Below, one piece after another: positions 53,042 to 61,773 of a DNA stretch of 64,000 bases. This DNA is from Erythrobacter rubeus (lineage in GTDB: Bacteria > Pseudomonadota > Alphaproteobacteria > Sphingomonadales > Sphingomonadaceae), in assembly GCF_014705715.1 (NCBI RefSeq), contig NZ_JACXLC010000001.1, forward strand, positions 478,457 through 542,456, read 5' to 3'. The translations under genes were made by a program, and so were the position numbers. Numbering within the stretch: the first letter of the stretch is position 1; every line of letters starts with the position of its first letter. Under the pieces are notes generated by a model. That model had not been told where the DNA came from. It did not search any database and saw only the letters and a list, made by a program, of their open reading frames with translations.

Positions 53042-53785
53042 ATGCTGACCAACCCACTCGAATTCACTGACAAGCGTATCCTCGTGATCGGCGGATCGAG
53101 TGGGATCGGCAATGGTATTGCGCAAGGCTTTCGCGCGCACGGGGCGGAGGTCATGGTCACCGGCACGCGGCCCGATGCGGGCGATTATCTTGAAGCTGAA
53201 GACAGCGATTTTCGCGGGCTCGCCTATCACTGCCTCGACGTGACGAATCGCGATGCTGCGTCGGCATTGGCGGAGGCAATCGGCGCGGTCGATGTACTCG
53301 TCCAGAGCCAGGGGATCGTGCGGTACAAGCGCCAGGAGTTCGAGCGCGAGGGCTGGGACGATGTCGTGGACGTCAACCTCAACTCGGTCATGGACGTGGC
53401 GCGCGCATTCCATCCCGCTCTTGCGGATCGCAATGGCGCGATGATCGTGGTGTCGTCGGTCGCGGCGTTCAAGTCGACCATCGGTACGCCTGCCTATGCA
53501 GCATCCAAAGCGGGCGCGGCGAGCCTCGTCAAAACACTCGGCGAAGCGTGGGCGCGCGATGGCATTCGTGTGAACGGTGTCGCACCGGGCCTCGTCCCGA
53601 CCAAGCTGACCAGCGTCACCACCGATCACCCCGACCGCCGCGAAGGCGCGCTGCGTTCAATCCCGCTCGGACGCATGGGCACGCCGGAGGATATGGCCGG
53701 GGCGGCTTTGTTCCTGGCGTCGCCGCTGTCGAGCTACGTCACCGGGCAGACGATCGTGGTCGATGGCGGTCTGACGCTGAGTTGA
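53042..53785 (+). CDS. Short-chain dehydrogenase/reductase (SDR family)
   Basis: This 247-residue classical SDR has the nucleotide motif VIGGSSGIGNGIAQGF near residue 15, catalytic Ser in VVSSVAAFKS, and YAASKAG with the catalytic Tyr and Lys. The C-terminus GQTIVVDGGLTLS is typical of FabG-like enzymes. The substrate is unknown. AAAGGAA precedes the ATG. Confidence 0.92.
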   Translation: MLTNPLEFTDKRILVIGGSSGIGNGIAQGFRAHGAEVMVTGTRPDAGDYLEAEDSDFRGLAYHCLDVTNRDAASALAEAIGAVDVLVQSQGIVRYKRQEFEREGWDDVVDVNLNSVMDVARAFHPALADRNGAMIVVSSVAAFKSTIGTPAYAASKAGAASLVKTLGEAWARDGIRVNGVAPGLVPTKLTSVTTDHPDRREGALRSIPLGRMGTPEDMAGAALFLASPLSSYVTGQTIVVDGGLTLS

Positions 53786-53789
53786 TCGC

Positions 53790-53814
53790 CGCGAGTTGAG
53801 CTTTCCTACTCGCG
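53790..53814. other. Stem-loop after the SDR gene
   Basis: CGCGAGT and ACTCGCG form a perfect 7-bp stem with an 11-nt loop, starting five bases after the SDR stop. No T-run follows, so termination is uncertain. Confidence 0.45.
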
Positions 53815-53979
53815 TCAATTCGTGCCAGATACCGCCATGACCAAAGCTCAGCAATCCAGGTCGGAAAGCATGCTCGAAACACAGCCCCGGTTTTTCGCCT
53901 TAGGACCGTGTAACATGCGGTCCATGTCTCGGCTAAGTCACTGTAATCGCTTGATCACCCTGTTGGAGAGGAAACGCGC

Positions 53980-55005
53980 ATGAAGTTCACCCGTCTCGGC
54001 AATTCCGGCCTCAAGGTCTCGCGCCTGTGTCTTGGTTGCATGAGCTATGGCGACACGACCAAGGGTTGGCATGGCGACTGGCTGCTCGGTGAGGAGGAAA
54101 GCCGCCCGTTCTTCCGGCAAGCGCTGGAGGCGGGCATCAACTTCTTCGACACCGCGAACCAGTATTCCGGCGGTACGTCGGAGGAGATGACCGGCAAGCT
54201 GCTGCGCGAGCTCGCCAAGCGGGACGAGATCGTCGTCGCGACCAAAGCCTATCTGCCATGGCGCAATGCTCCGAATACCGGCGGGCTGTCACGCAAGAGC
54301 CTGATGCAGGCAATCGATGACAGCCTTCTGCGACTGGGCATGGACTATGTCGATCTCTATCAGATCCACCGCTGGGATGACGCCACGCCGATTGAGGAGA
54401 CGATGGAGGCGCTGCACGACATCGTAAAGGCGGGCAAGGCGCGCTATATCGGCGCATCGTCGATGTACGCATGGCAGTTTGCCAAAGCGCAGGAGGTCGC
54501 GCGCGCGAATGGCTGGACGCGGTTCATAGCGATGCAGAACCAGCTCAACCTGCTGTATCGCGAAGAAGAGCGCGAGATGCTGCCGCTGTGCGAGGACGAA
54601 GGCGTGGGCGTGATCCCGTGGAGCCCGCTCGCCCGTGGTAGGCTGGCGCGGCCACCGGGCGAGGAGACGGTCCGCAGCAAGACCGACGGGTTCGGCAAGG
54701 TCCTCTACCAGGATGGCGATGAGCAAGACCGCGCCGTGATCGCCGCTTTGCATGAACTGGCAACAGAACGCGGAGTTGAAATGGCAAGCCTCGCACTGGC
54801 CTGGCAGTTTACGAAACCCGCCATGGTCGCGCCCATCGTCGGCGCGACCAAGCCGCATCACATCGACGCTGCTGTCGCGGCTCTGGAGATCGAGCTATCG
54901 GATGAGGAAGTGGAGCGCCTCGAGGCGCCCTATCGTCCGAAATGGCCGACCGGCATGGGAACGCCGATGAGCGGAATGGATCAGGTCAGCGTTGTCGGCG
55001 AGTGA
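53980..55005 (+). CDS. Aldo/keto reductase
   Basis: This 341-residue NADPH-dependent enzyme has the catalytic tetrad visible in NFFDTANQYSGG (Asp, Tyr), IVVATKAYLP (Lys) and DLYQIHRWDD (His). The nucleotide-binding C-terminus is PIVGATKPHHIDAAVAALEI. The family reduces aldehydes and ketones; the substrate is not predictable. GGAGAGG lies upstream of the ATG. Confidence 0.94.
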   Translation: MKFTRLGNSGLKVSRLCLGCMSYGDTTKGWHGDWLLGEEESRPFFRQALEAGINFFDTANQYSGGTSEEMTGKLLRELAKRDEIVVATKAYLPWRNAPNTGGLSRKSLMQAIDDSLLRLGMDYVDLYQIHRWDDATPIEETMEALHDIVKAGKARYIGASSMYAWQFAKAQEVARANGWTRFIAMQNQLNLLYREEEREMLPLCEDEGVGVIPWSPLARGRLARPPGEETVRSKTDGFGKVLYQDGDEQDRAVIAALHELATERGVEMASLALAWQFTKPAMVAPIVGATKPHHIDAAVAALEIELSDEEVERLEAPYRPKWPTGMGTPMSGMDQVSVVGE

Positions 55006-55014
55006 GCGTGCAAA

Positions 55015-55043
55015 CGGCGCGACAGCACACTGCCATCGCGCCG
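55015..55043. terminator. Hairpin in the convergent aldo/keto reductase-receptor gap
   Basis: CGGCGCGA and TCGCGCCG form an 8-bp perfect stem with a 13-nt loop in the 49-bp gap between the two convergent stops. T-runs are lacking, so it may be a weak bidirectional terminator or an mRNA-end stabiliser. Confidence 0.55.
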
Positions 55044-55054
55044 CTGCTCTGCCC

Positions 55055-57757
55055 TCAGAATTCGGCCTTCACGCCAAGCGAGAAGGAGGTGCCCACTTCG
55101 AACGTGTTGATTTCGATCCGGTTCTCGCCAAGCTCCTGAAACTCGAAGTTGTCGCGGCCGAAGATGTTGCGCACCTCGAATGACAGCTCAAGCGGAACGC
55201 CCCAGGCGCCCACGTCCGAGCGCGCGACGAGGTCGAAAGTGAAACCCGGGTCCTCGACCACGTCTGGCAAAGCGCCGCCGCGAAGAGTCACGCGCTCGCT
55301 CGCATAATTGACGAGGAAAGTGAGCTGCTGGGTCTTCTCCGTATCCTCGATCCCGATGGAGACATTGGCGACGTGATCGGACTGGCCGACCAGCGGAGCG
55401 CCATCGTCGAAAATGAGGGCGGAAAGCTGGTTCGGGTTGGATGTGGTCGGCGAGATGTCGTCGGGTCCGACCGAAATCTCGGACTGCGAGAACGTGTAGT
55501 TCGCGAGCAGCAAGAGCTGCTTGGTTTCGAAGAAGGTCCCGCCAAGGCTGTAAAGGTCGATCCCGTAAACGAAATCGAGCTCCGCGCCGTACAGCTCCGC
55601 CGCCGGTGCGTTGGCGAAACTGGTCAGGACTTGCCCGGAGGCCGAAACGAGCGTGTTCTCGATCGGATTGTCGATCTCCTTGTAGAACCCGGCGAGACTG
55701 ACGCGGTTTGGCCCGCCAAGGTAGTACTCGGCGCGCGCTTCAACATTGATGAGCTCACTGTCGTTGAGCAGCGGATTGCCGCGGAACCTGCGGTTCGATT
55801 CCGGATCGAAATAGGTCTGCTCGACGAGCTCGCGGAATTGCGGCCGGGCGATCGTCTGCGAAGCCGACAGGCGCAATTGCAGGTCGTCGATCGGCTCCCA
55901 GGTGACAGTGCCGCCGGGCAGGAAGTAGTCGTTGTCGAGGTTGGTCGGAGTAGCCCCTGCAATCGGTGTGTTGAAGATCGACTGATCGAGCGCGACAAAT
56001 TGCGAGGCGTCTTCGTAGCGAACACCCGCCTCGAGCGTCAGAGTGTCGGTCGGTAGCCAGCGAAAAAGCCCGTAGCCCGCAATGATCTCGATCCCTGCAT
56101 CGAAGACCGGGAAGGGCGAGGCTTCGGTCAGTGTGACATTGAACCCAGCCAGCGTCGCGTCATTGATGATGTCGCCGGGTCTGCGCAGGCCGAGCGCCGG
56201 GACGATCTCGTCCCCGAGCATATCGCCGGTAATGAAGGGGCGAAATTCGCGGCTCGACGAACGGCGTGTCGTGTCGGAATAGGCGCCGCCCACAGTCACT
56301 TCAAAATTGCTCGCCACTTCATAGGAAAGGTCGGCGCCGCCGAACCACAATTCTTCCTGAAGATCGTCGAATGCGATGGTCGTGATGCCAGCATCGGAAA
56401 GCTGGTTGAAGTAGGCGACGAAGCGATCGCCGAACGGATCACCGGGGATGTTGGTCCGGGTGTAGCTGACCGTCGTGTTGAACGGCGCTTCGCGGTCGGT
56501 CCGCGCATACCCACCACGCAGATCGACATTGATGGCGTCGAAGTCGAGCTCGGTAACAAGCTGCGTATCGATCAGCTGGCGTTCGAACCACGCGGTCTGC
56601 TGGTTCTGGAAGTCGAAGCCGCTGAAACCGGGCAGAATGTCCGTTCCCTCTTCGAGACGCGCGGTCTTCAAGGTGTCGCGGATGTACAGATTGGTCCAGC
56701 GGATCGTATGCGGACCGGTGTCGAGCCCGAACGATAGGAGCGCGTTGAACAGCACGTTCTCATCGGTGATGAAGGTGCGGAAATCCTGGAAAAGCTCTGA
56801 AAGGTCGGAACTGCCGCCCTGACTTATGACTGTGCGATTGCGCAGGCTGTTTTTCAGCGAAGCCGTGGCGATAACGCCGAGATAGGTGTCTCCGCCGAGC
56901 TCGAACGATGCGCCGCCGGTCAGCGAGCCAGAGAAATTGGGACGCTGCGAATTCTCCTGTTGCAAAGTCACGAAATTGACGGGCAGCAACTCCGCAGCGA
57001 TCCCTTCGCTGATGGCGATGGGCACCGAGCCCACACGCTCCCCGCTGTCCAGGAACGCCTGGAGGTTTGGCGGGATATCGCGATTTCCCGTGTCGAAACC
57101 GAATGAGTCGAGGTCCGATCCGAAATAGGTCAGGCCATTTTCGAATGTCGTTTCGGTGTCGCCGCTGACTGAAAAGCTGACGGTGAGGAAGTCCTCGACC
57201 GGTACGGCCTTCGTCGTGAGGTTGATGACGCCGCCACCGAATTCGCCCGGATAGTTTGCCGAGTACGTCTTTTGCACCAGAGAGGAGGCGATGACGTTGG
57301 TCGGGAAGATGTCGAGCGGAACGACCCGGCTCAGTGGCTCGGGACTTGGCAGCGGCAAACCGTTGAGCAGCGCAAGCGAATAGCGATCGCCAAGACCGCG
57401 AACGAAGACGCGGCCATCACCGACCACGGAGAGACCTGTCACGCGGCCGAGCGCGCCTGCAATGTCGCTCTCGCCGGTTCGCGCAATATCCGCTTCGGAG
57501 AGGACATTGAGAACCTGGGTCGATGAGCGTTCGGGGTTCCGGTTCCGGCGGCCGGTAACGATAATCCCGCCCCCGGGCACAGAGATTTCCGGCTCCTCGA
57601 CCTCATCCTCTTCCTGGCCAGCATCAACATCGTCGATCGCATCGTCGTCGTTTTGCGGAGGATCGGCAACATTAGCGGACTGCGCGTAGAGCGTGGTCGG
57701 GAATGCGAGCGAGGTGGAAAGAAGCAGCAGTCCTGCAAGACGCTTGCCAATCGACAT
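55055..57757 (-). CDS. TonB-dependent outer-membrane receptor
   Basis: This 900-residue protein has a signal peptide (MSIGKRLAGLLLLSTSLAFP to LYAQ), a TonB-dependent plug domain and a long beta-barrel. The plug contains STQVLNVLSEADIARTGESD and GDGRVFVRGLGDRYSLALLNG, plus EFGGGVINLTTKAV. The barrel ends at an aromatic-rich C-terminus (GTSFSLGVKAEF). It imports a ligand energised by TonB; the substrate is unknown. The start MSIG fits the signal peptide. A Pho-box-like repeat precedes the upstream cotranscribed lipoprotein gene, which suggests a phosphorus-related ligand. Confidence 0.92.
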   Translation of the reverse strand: MSIGKRLAGLLLLSTSLAFPTTLYAQSANVADPPQNDDDAIDDVDAGQEEDEVEEPEISVPGGGIIVTGRRNRNPERSSTQVLNVLSEADIARTGESDIAGALGRVTGLSVVGDGRVFVRGLGDRYSLALLNGLPLPSPEPLSRVVPLDIFPTNVIASSLVQKTYSANYPGEFGGGVINLTTKAVPVEDFLTVSFSVSGDTETTFENGLTYFGSDLDSFGFDTGNRDIPPNLQAFLDSGERVGSVPIAISEGIAAELLPVNFVTLQQENSQRPNFSGSLTGGASFELGGDTYLGVIATASLKNSLRNRTVISQGGSSDLSELFQDFRTFITDENVLFNALLSFGLDTGPHTIRWTNLYIRDTLKTARLEEGTDILPGFSGFDFQNQQTAWFERQLIDTQLVTELDFDAINVDLRGGYARTDREAPFNTTVSYTRTNIPGDPFGDRFVAYFNQLSDAGITTIAFDDLQEELWFGGADLSYEVASNFEVTVGGAYSDTTRRSSSREFRPFITGDMLGDEIVPALGLRRPGDIINDATLAGFNVTLTEASPFPVFDAGIEIIAGYGLFRWLPTDTLTLEAGVRYEDASQFVALDQSIFNTPIAGATPTNLDNDYFLPGGTVTWEPIDDLQLRLSASQTIARPQFRELVEQTYFDPESNRRFRGNPLLNDSELINVEARAEYYLGGPNRVSLAGFYKEIDNPIENTLVSASGQVLTSFANAPAAELYGAELDFVYGIDLYSLGGTFFETKQLLLLANYTFSQSEISVGPDDISPTTSNPNQLSALIFDDGAPLVGQSDHVANVSIGIEDTEKTQQLTFLVNYASERVTLRGGALPDVVEDPGFTFDLVARSDVGAWGVPLELSFEVRNIFGRDNFEFQELGENRIEINTFEVGTSFSLGVKAEF

Positions 57758-57796
57758 AACCTGAGACCCCTTCAATGCTAGGTCTTAAAACGTGGC

Positions 57797-57858
57797 GGGC
57801 CGATGACGGCCCGATAGATGCGATTGGGGAGGCACCGCGGTCCGCGCAGCGCCTCCCC
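57797..57858 (-). promoter_or_regulatory. Two stem-loops between lipoprotein and receptor genes
   Basis: GGGCCG-ATGA-CGGCCC (57797-57812) and GGGGAGGC-N17-GCCTCCCC (57826-57858) lie in the 120-bp gap. Read on the minus strand they follow the lipoprotein stop and precede the receptor start. They could attenuate or process the transcript and set different expression levels for the two genes. Confidence 0.6.
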
Positions 57859-57877
57859 ATGATTAAAGAGCGCGCCG

Positions 57878-59437
57878 TCAGTAAACCGGGAGCGAGGTGC
57901 ACGCGCCGGTCGCACTGCCGAAATCCATGATCGACGAGTTGCACGTCCAGTCGCCGAAATTGTCGGCTACGTTGTCGTCCTCTGCCCCGATGAATGTCGA
58001 AGTCGTGAAGAACGACGAGCGCGCTGTGGCATCGAAGACCGGATGCCCGTTTTCATTTGCTCCGTTCACGAATGTGTTCGTGAGCGACAGCATGAAGGTC
58101 AGATCGTTGTTCGTCCCGGCATCGACCTCTGCCTGGACTTCCGGATCGGAAACGCCGGCGTCGCCGCGAACTGGCCGTGTGACACCGTCGCACACGATGG
58201 AATCGAACCCGATAATGGCATCGAGCGTGATCTGTTCGTCGATCCGGATGCAAACGTCGTCATCGGTGTCGATGTCGATAACGCCGTTCGTCAGACCCAG
58301 AGCCGCCCCGCCGCGGGCGCGGACGGCCTGCCCGGAGGAAGACGAGCGCTGCACAAACGTGAAATTGTTCACCTGAAGCGTCGACTGCGGCAGCGCATTG
58401 CCCGGCGTCCCGTCGGCGAGATCATCGGGAGAGTCGAATTCGATGAGGCTGTCGCCGGTGCCGGTGCGCTGTACCACGACAACCGTTTCCAGATTGGCCT
58501 GCGCCCCGCTGTCCACGTCGAGCGAGTCGTCCGATGCGCCGATGACAGCGATGTTCCGCGCGTTGACGGAACCGCCGAAGAATTCGAGACCATCGTCCGA
58601 ACTGTTGAACGATTGCAGGTTCTCGATCACCGTGCCTGACCCGGTTCCACCGGTGGTCAGCGACTGAAGCTCGTTCGCCTGCTGCAGTTCAAAGCCCGAA
58701 AAACGGATTTGGTTGAAGGTAATGGAGCCGGAACTGTCCGCGCTGTCCGTGCCGCCGAACGGTGTGGCAACCACTGTCCCTTCGAGTTGCTGTTCACACT
58801 GCGAATTGGCGGTTGGGTTTCCAGGCGTGTTGAACGTCAGATCCGAGCAGTCCGACACAGGAGCCCGCCCGAGCAGAACGACGCCGCCCCACTGTGCCTG
58901 GCTGTTGTCGTTTGCAACGCCAAGGACGTTGTCTCGGCTTGTCCAGACGATCGGCATGGTCGCAGTACCGTTGGCTTCGATCGCATTGCCGCGGTTCACC
59001 ACAAAGAACGATTCGCCCTGCGCGAACAGGATGGCCCCAGGTTCGATCGAAACCGTGACATCGGTTCCAGTGCTGTTGAAGCCCTGGTCAGTGCCGACAT
59101 TCACCCGTCCGACGATCTCGTAAAGAAGACCGTTCACGAAGGGCAGATTGTCGTCCACGTCGAACGTGTTCGGCAATTGGCAGACGCGGTACTCTCCGGT
59201 CGGCCCGGAAATTGTGCCCGCATCGGTGAGCCCGCCCGCAGTGTTGATTGTCGGGCAGCCAGCGGCGGGTGTCACGCCGGATGCTGGAGGCGGTGTTGGC
59301 GTTGGCCCCGGTGTCGGGGTCGGGTTGTTGATGATGATATCGCCACTCGTACCCGGTGAGACGATTTCGTCCGCGCCGCAGCCTGAAAGAGCGATGATGC
59401 TGGCACCAAGGACGAGTGTATGTTGAATCTTTTTCAC
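57878..59437 (-). CDS. Large secreted lipoprotein paired with TonB-dependent receptor
   Basis: This 519-residue protein has a lipoprotein signal (VKKIQHTLVLGASIIALSGC, Cys near residue 20) and a Thr/Pro-rich linker of PTPTPGPTPTPP type. A long Gly/Asp/Asn/Thr-rich domain follows, predicted to be mostly beta-strand (parallel beta-helix-like) with several Cys residues. The GTG at 59437 is chosen because GAGGGG lies about ten bases upstream; a TTG six codons earlier would bury it. It is probably displayed on the outer membrane as a partner of the receptor encoded downstream. The catalytic role is unknown. Confidence 0.82.
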   Translation of the reverse strand: MKKIQHTLVLGASIIALSGCGADEIVSPGTSGDIIINNPTPTPGPTPTPPPASGVTPAAGCPTINTAGGLTDAGTISGPTGEYRVCQLPNTFDVDDNLPFVNGLLYEIVGRVNVGTDQGFNSTGTDVTVSIEPGAILFAQGESFFVVNRGNAIEANGTATMPIVWTSRDNVLGVANDNSQAQWGGVVLLGRAPVSDCSDLTFNTPGNPTANSQCEQQLEGTVVATPFGGTDSADSSGSITFNQIRFSGFELQQANELQSLTTGGTGSGTVIENLQSFNSSDDGLEFFGGSVNARNIAVIGASDDSLDVDSGAQANLETVVVVQRTGTGDSLIEFDSPDDLADGTPGNALPQSTLQVNNFTFVQRSSSSGQAVRARGGAALGLTNGVIDIDTDDDVCIRIDEQITLDAIIGFDSIVCDGVTRPVRGDAGVSDPEVQAEVDAGTNNDLTFMLSLTNTFVNGANENGHPVFDATARSSFFTTSTFIGAEDDNVADNFGDWTCNSSIMDFGSATGACTSLPVY

Positions 59438-59568
59438 AGCGAGCGGTCCCCTCAAAACCGAGAATCGATAAGTGCGATTGAGTTCGCAGGGGCCGCGCTA
59501 GTGATCGCGCATGACAGAATTTTTGCAGCATTACGTAACCGTGGCAAAACGCGACGATTTGCTCGTTT

Positions 59569-59586
59569 GTGACTCAAATGTGACAG
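59569..59586 (-). promoter_or_regulatory. Pho-box-like direct repeat upstream of lipoprotein gene
   Basis: On the minus strand the site reads CTGTCAC-ATTT-GAGTCAC: two 7-mers spaced by four, close to the PhoB consensus CTGTCAT-N4-CTGTCAT. It lies about 130 bp upstream of the GTG start at 59437. Confidence 0.65.
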
Positions 59587-59691
59587 GGATTTTGGAAAAA
59601 TCCCGCTTTGGCGCGAGCTGTGACGCTGATCAAACTCAGAAACATACCATAAAAACAAGATATTAGAGGACTTCATGGCTCTTAGATGACA

Positions 59692-59730
59692 ATGTTTCAT
59701 TTATATTGCATTTTGATGAAAGATGTTTCA
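59692..59730. promoter_or_regulatory. AT-rich promoter region with repeated ATGTTTCA
   Basis: ATGTTTCA occurs at 59692-59699 and 59723-59730, 31 bp apart, in the AT-rich leader of the TPR gene. The arrangement could be an operator; no regulator is identified. The rest of the 324-bp gap (59438-59761) holds the Pho-box-like site and no recognisable gene. Confidence 0.35.
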
Positions 59731-59761
59731 CATTACTCGAACACGAGATTGGAGACATGCA

Positions 59762-60160
59762 ATGACACTCACAGCTATCGCGATGGCAATTGCCGCCGCC
59801 AACCCGGTTATCGGCGAACCCGCGCCTGCGCTGTTGGGGGTCGAACCTGACGCAAAGCTGGGGGCCGCATCGCTTTCCGAAGGCAAGGGTGTCGAGGCTA
59901 TGCGGGTGCTGGAAAGTGAGCTCGATGCGAACCCGAATGATCCTGCCGTGCTTATCAATCTCGGTATCGCTCATGCTCATCGCGGGGACGATGTGAAAGC
60001 GCGCGCACTTTTCAAGGCAGCGTTGACGACGCCGGAACCAATCGAGCTCGAAACTGCAGGCGGTCAGCTGACGGATTCGCGCCGTCTCGCTCGCAAGGCG
60101 CTACGCATGCTTGATGCGGGCGACCTTCGTATGAGCAGCCGGACTGCGCTGCGCCAGTAA
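59762..60160 (+). CDS. Small exported TPR-repeat protein
   Basis: This 132-residue protein has an N-terminal hydrophobic segment (MTLTAIAMAIAAANPVIGEP), possibly a signal peptide. About two tetratricopeptide units follow (GVEAMRVLESELDANPNDPA and VLINLGIAHAHRGDDVKARA). GGAG sits seven bases before the ATG. Its partner is unknown. It lies between the receptor pair and the type IV secretion operon, outside either transcript. Confidence 0.8.
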   Translation: MTLTAIAMAIAAANPVIGEPAPALLGVEPDAKLGAASLSEGKGVEAMRVLESELDANPNDPAVLINLGIAHAHRGDDVKARALFKAALTTPEPIELETAGGQLTDSRRLARKALRMLDAGDLRMSSRTALRQ

Positions 60161-60398
60161 CACCTCCGATCATTCAGCTTGGGGCATTCCGTGCGAGCGG
60201 GGTGCCCCGAACTGTATCTGCACGGCACCTTTGACCAAGGCGCAGAGCAAGCGCTGTTAAGCGCACGTTTACCAATTTCACGTCAAATGAGCCGGTTATG
60301 ACCTGAGTGGTTTAGCGGGCGGGGCGCTGAAGATGCAGGTGCGTTTGCGCCATTGTCTCTCGATCTGACCGAGCTTTGCCTCTCTTGATCACTTGGAA

Positions 60399-60416
60399 CT
60401 GTCACCCGGCTGTCAC
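60399..60416 (+). promoter_or_regulatory. Perfect direct-repeat Pho box upstream of the virB operon
   Basis: CTGTCAC-CCGG-CTGTCAC is an exact 7-bp direct repeat with a 4-bp spacer, the PhoB-box geometry. It ends 36 bp before the ATG of the virB1-like gene, with TAGAAT just downstream as a possible -10. The 292-bp gap from 60161 holds nothing else recognisable. Confidence 0.75.
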
Positions 60417-60452
60417 TTAGAATAGCCAAAGGGGGGTGCTGGAGGGCTCAGG

Positions 60453-61079
60453 ATGATTCTTGCGAGAGCGAGCCAATTTTGTCTTGCTGCTGTTATTGCA
60501 GCGAGCGCTTGCCAGGCGAAGGCCGACGTAATGGAGGTCGATGGCAACGGCGCCCGGTGGGTTGCCGGCGATCTCGCTTCTCAGCCGCCCGTGACCGCTG
60601 AAATCGTGGCAGATCCGGAGACCGGCACGCTCAGCATACCCGACAGTATCGTCGCGCACCCTGCGCGCCACGCGTCTGTTGTTCCCGCCACTTATGCAGA
60701 CACCGTTCAGCAGCTAGCCCAGCGGTTCGATCTCAGCCCGAGCCTGCTCGAGGCGCTCGTCTGGCAGGAAAGCCGCTGGCGCGAGAACGCCGTATCGCAT
60801 GCCGGTGCGCGCGGGCTGGCGCAATTGATGCCGGGCACCGCGGCTTATCTGGGCGTCGATGCCGAAGACCCGATCCAGAACCTCGAGGGCGGGGCGCGCT
60901 ATCTCCGCGAACAGCTCGACCGCTTCGATGGCGATCTCGAAAAAGCGCTTGCGGCGTACAATGCCGGTCCGGGGCGCGTGATCCGCGCTGGCGGCATTCC
61001 GAACATCCGCGAAACCAAGCATTATGTCGCGGCCATTATCGGCCGCCTTTCCGATCATTCGCGCCCGGATGCGCCGTAG
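60453..61079 (+). CDS. Lytic transglycosylase, VirB1-like
   Basis: This 208-residue protein has a signal peptide and a C-terminal SLT domain (about 85-200). The catalytic Glu106 is in ALVWQESRWRENAVSHAGAR, followed by GLAQLMPGTAAYLGV and KALAAYNAGPGRVI. It cleaves peptidoglycan in the periplasm; in type IV secretion loci VirB1 opens a path for the channel. It is the first gene of the virB run, 37 bp after a Pho box. Confidence 0.92.
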   Translation: MILARASQFCLAAVIAASACQAKADVMEVDGNGARWVAGDLASQPPVTAEIVADPETGTLSIPDSIVAHPARHASVVPATYADTVQQLAQRFDLSPSLLEALVWQESRWRENAVSHAGARGLAQLMPGTAAYLGVDAEDPIQNLEGGARYLREQLDRFDGDLEKALAAYNAGPGRVIRAGGIPNIRETKHYVAAIIGRLSDHSRPDAP

Positions 61080-61125
61080 GGGCGGCGTATTCTCACGAGG
61101 CGATGTCTTAGAAAATGGGGACTTG

Positions 61126-61437
61126 ATGAATTCGATTGCTAGCTTTTCAGCCCGTGCGGCTGCTCTGTTTATGATGTTTGCAATGCCCACCGCCGCCTTT
61201 GCGCAGGGCACTGATCCTGCGGGCTCCGGGCCGATCAACAATGCGCTGCTTTGGCTTCAGGGCACGCTGCTTGGCACCGTTGCCACGACTGTCGCTGTCA
61301 TGGCGGTCGCGGCGATCGGCTTCATGATGCTAACCGGCCGCATGAACTGGCGTTTCGGTGCGACCGTCATCGTGGGCGTCTTCATCCTGTTCGGTGCGAC
61401 AACTATCGTTGCCGGTATCCAATCGGCGGCAGGATAG
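61126..61437 (+). CDS. virB2: Type IV secretion pilin VirB2 (TrbC family)
   Basis: This 103-residue protein has a long signal peptide (ending TAAFAQ) and two hydrophobic helices separated by a short polar loop (LTGRMNWRFG), the usual pilin organisation. It ends in IVAGIQSAAG. It builds the pilus or channel subunit. It lies 46 bp after the transglycosylase and 9 bp before virB3. Confidence 0.88.
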   Translation: MNSIASFSARAAALFMMFAMPTAAFAQGTDPAGSGPINNALLWLQGTLLGTVATTVAVMAVAAIGFMMLTGRMNWRFGATVIVGVFILFGATTIVAGIQSAAG

Positions 61438-61446
61438 CGAGCGCGC

Positions 61447-61731
61447 ATGAGCGATCTTTCCCGCCATCCGGTGCACCGCGCACTTACCCGCCCTCAGATG
61501 TTCGCGGGCGTGACGATGAACTTTTTCATCATCAACCTGATGGTGACGACGATCGCGTTTCTGATCCTGAAGAGCTGGTGGATATTGCCGGTTCCGGTGG
61601 TGATGCACGCTATTGGATACTTCGCATCGATCAGGGAACCGCGGATTTTCGATCTCTGGATCACCAAGGTTTCGAAATGCCCGCGCGTGCCGAATTTTAA
61701 ACGCTGGGGATGTAACAGCTACACCCCCTGA
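61447..61731 (+). CDS. virB3: Type IV secretion protein VirB3
   Basis: This 94-residue protein has the VirB3 pattern: a short polar start HPVHRALTRPQMFAGVTMNF, two adjacent hydrophobic segments (IINLMVTTIAFLILKSWWIL) and the conserved HAIGYFASIREPRIFDLW. It is an inner-membrane component that works with the VirB4 ATPase encoded next. Confidence 0.9.
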   Translation: MSDLSRHPVHRALTRPQMFAGVTMNFFIINLMVTTIAFLILKSWWILPVPVVMHAIGYFASIREPRIFDLWITKVSKCPRVPNFKRWGCNSYTP

Positions 61732-61773
61732 TTATCGAATTGCCAATGGCCACCCGAAGGAGGGCCGTTCGAA

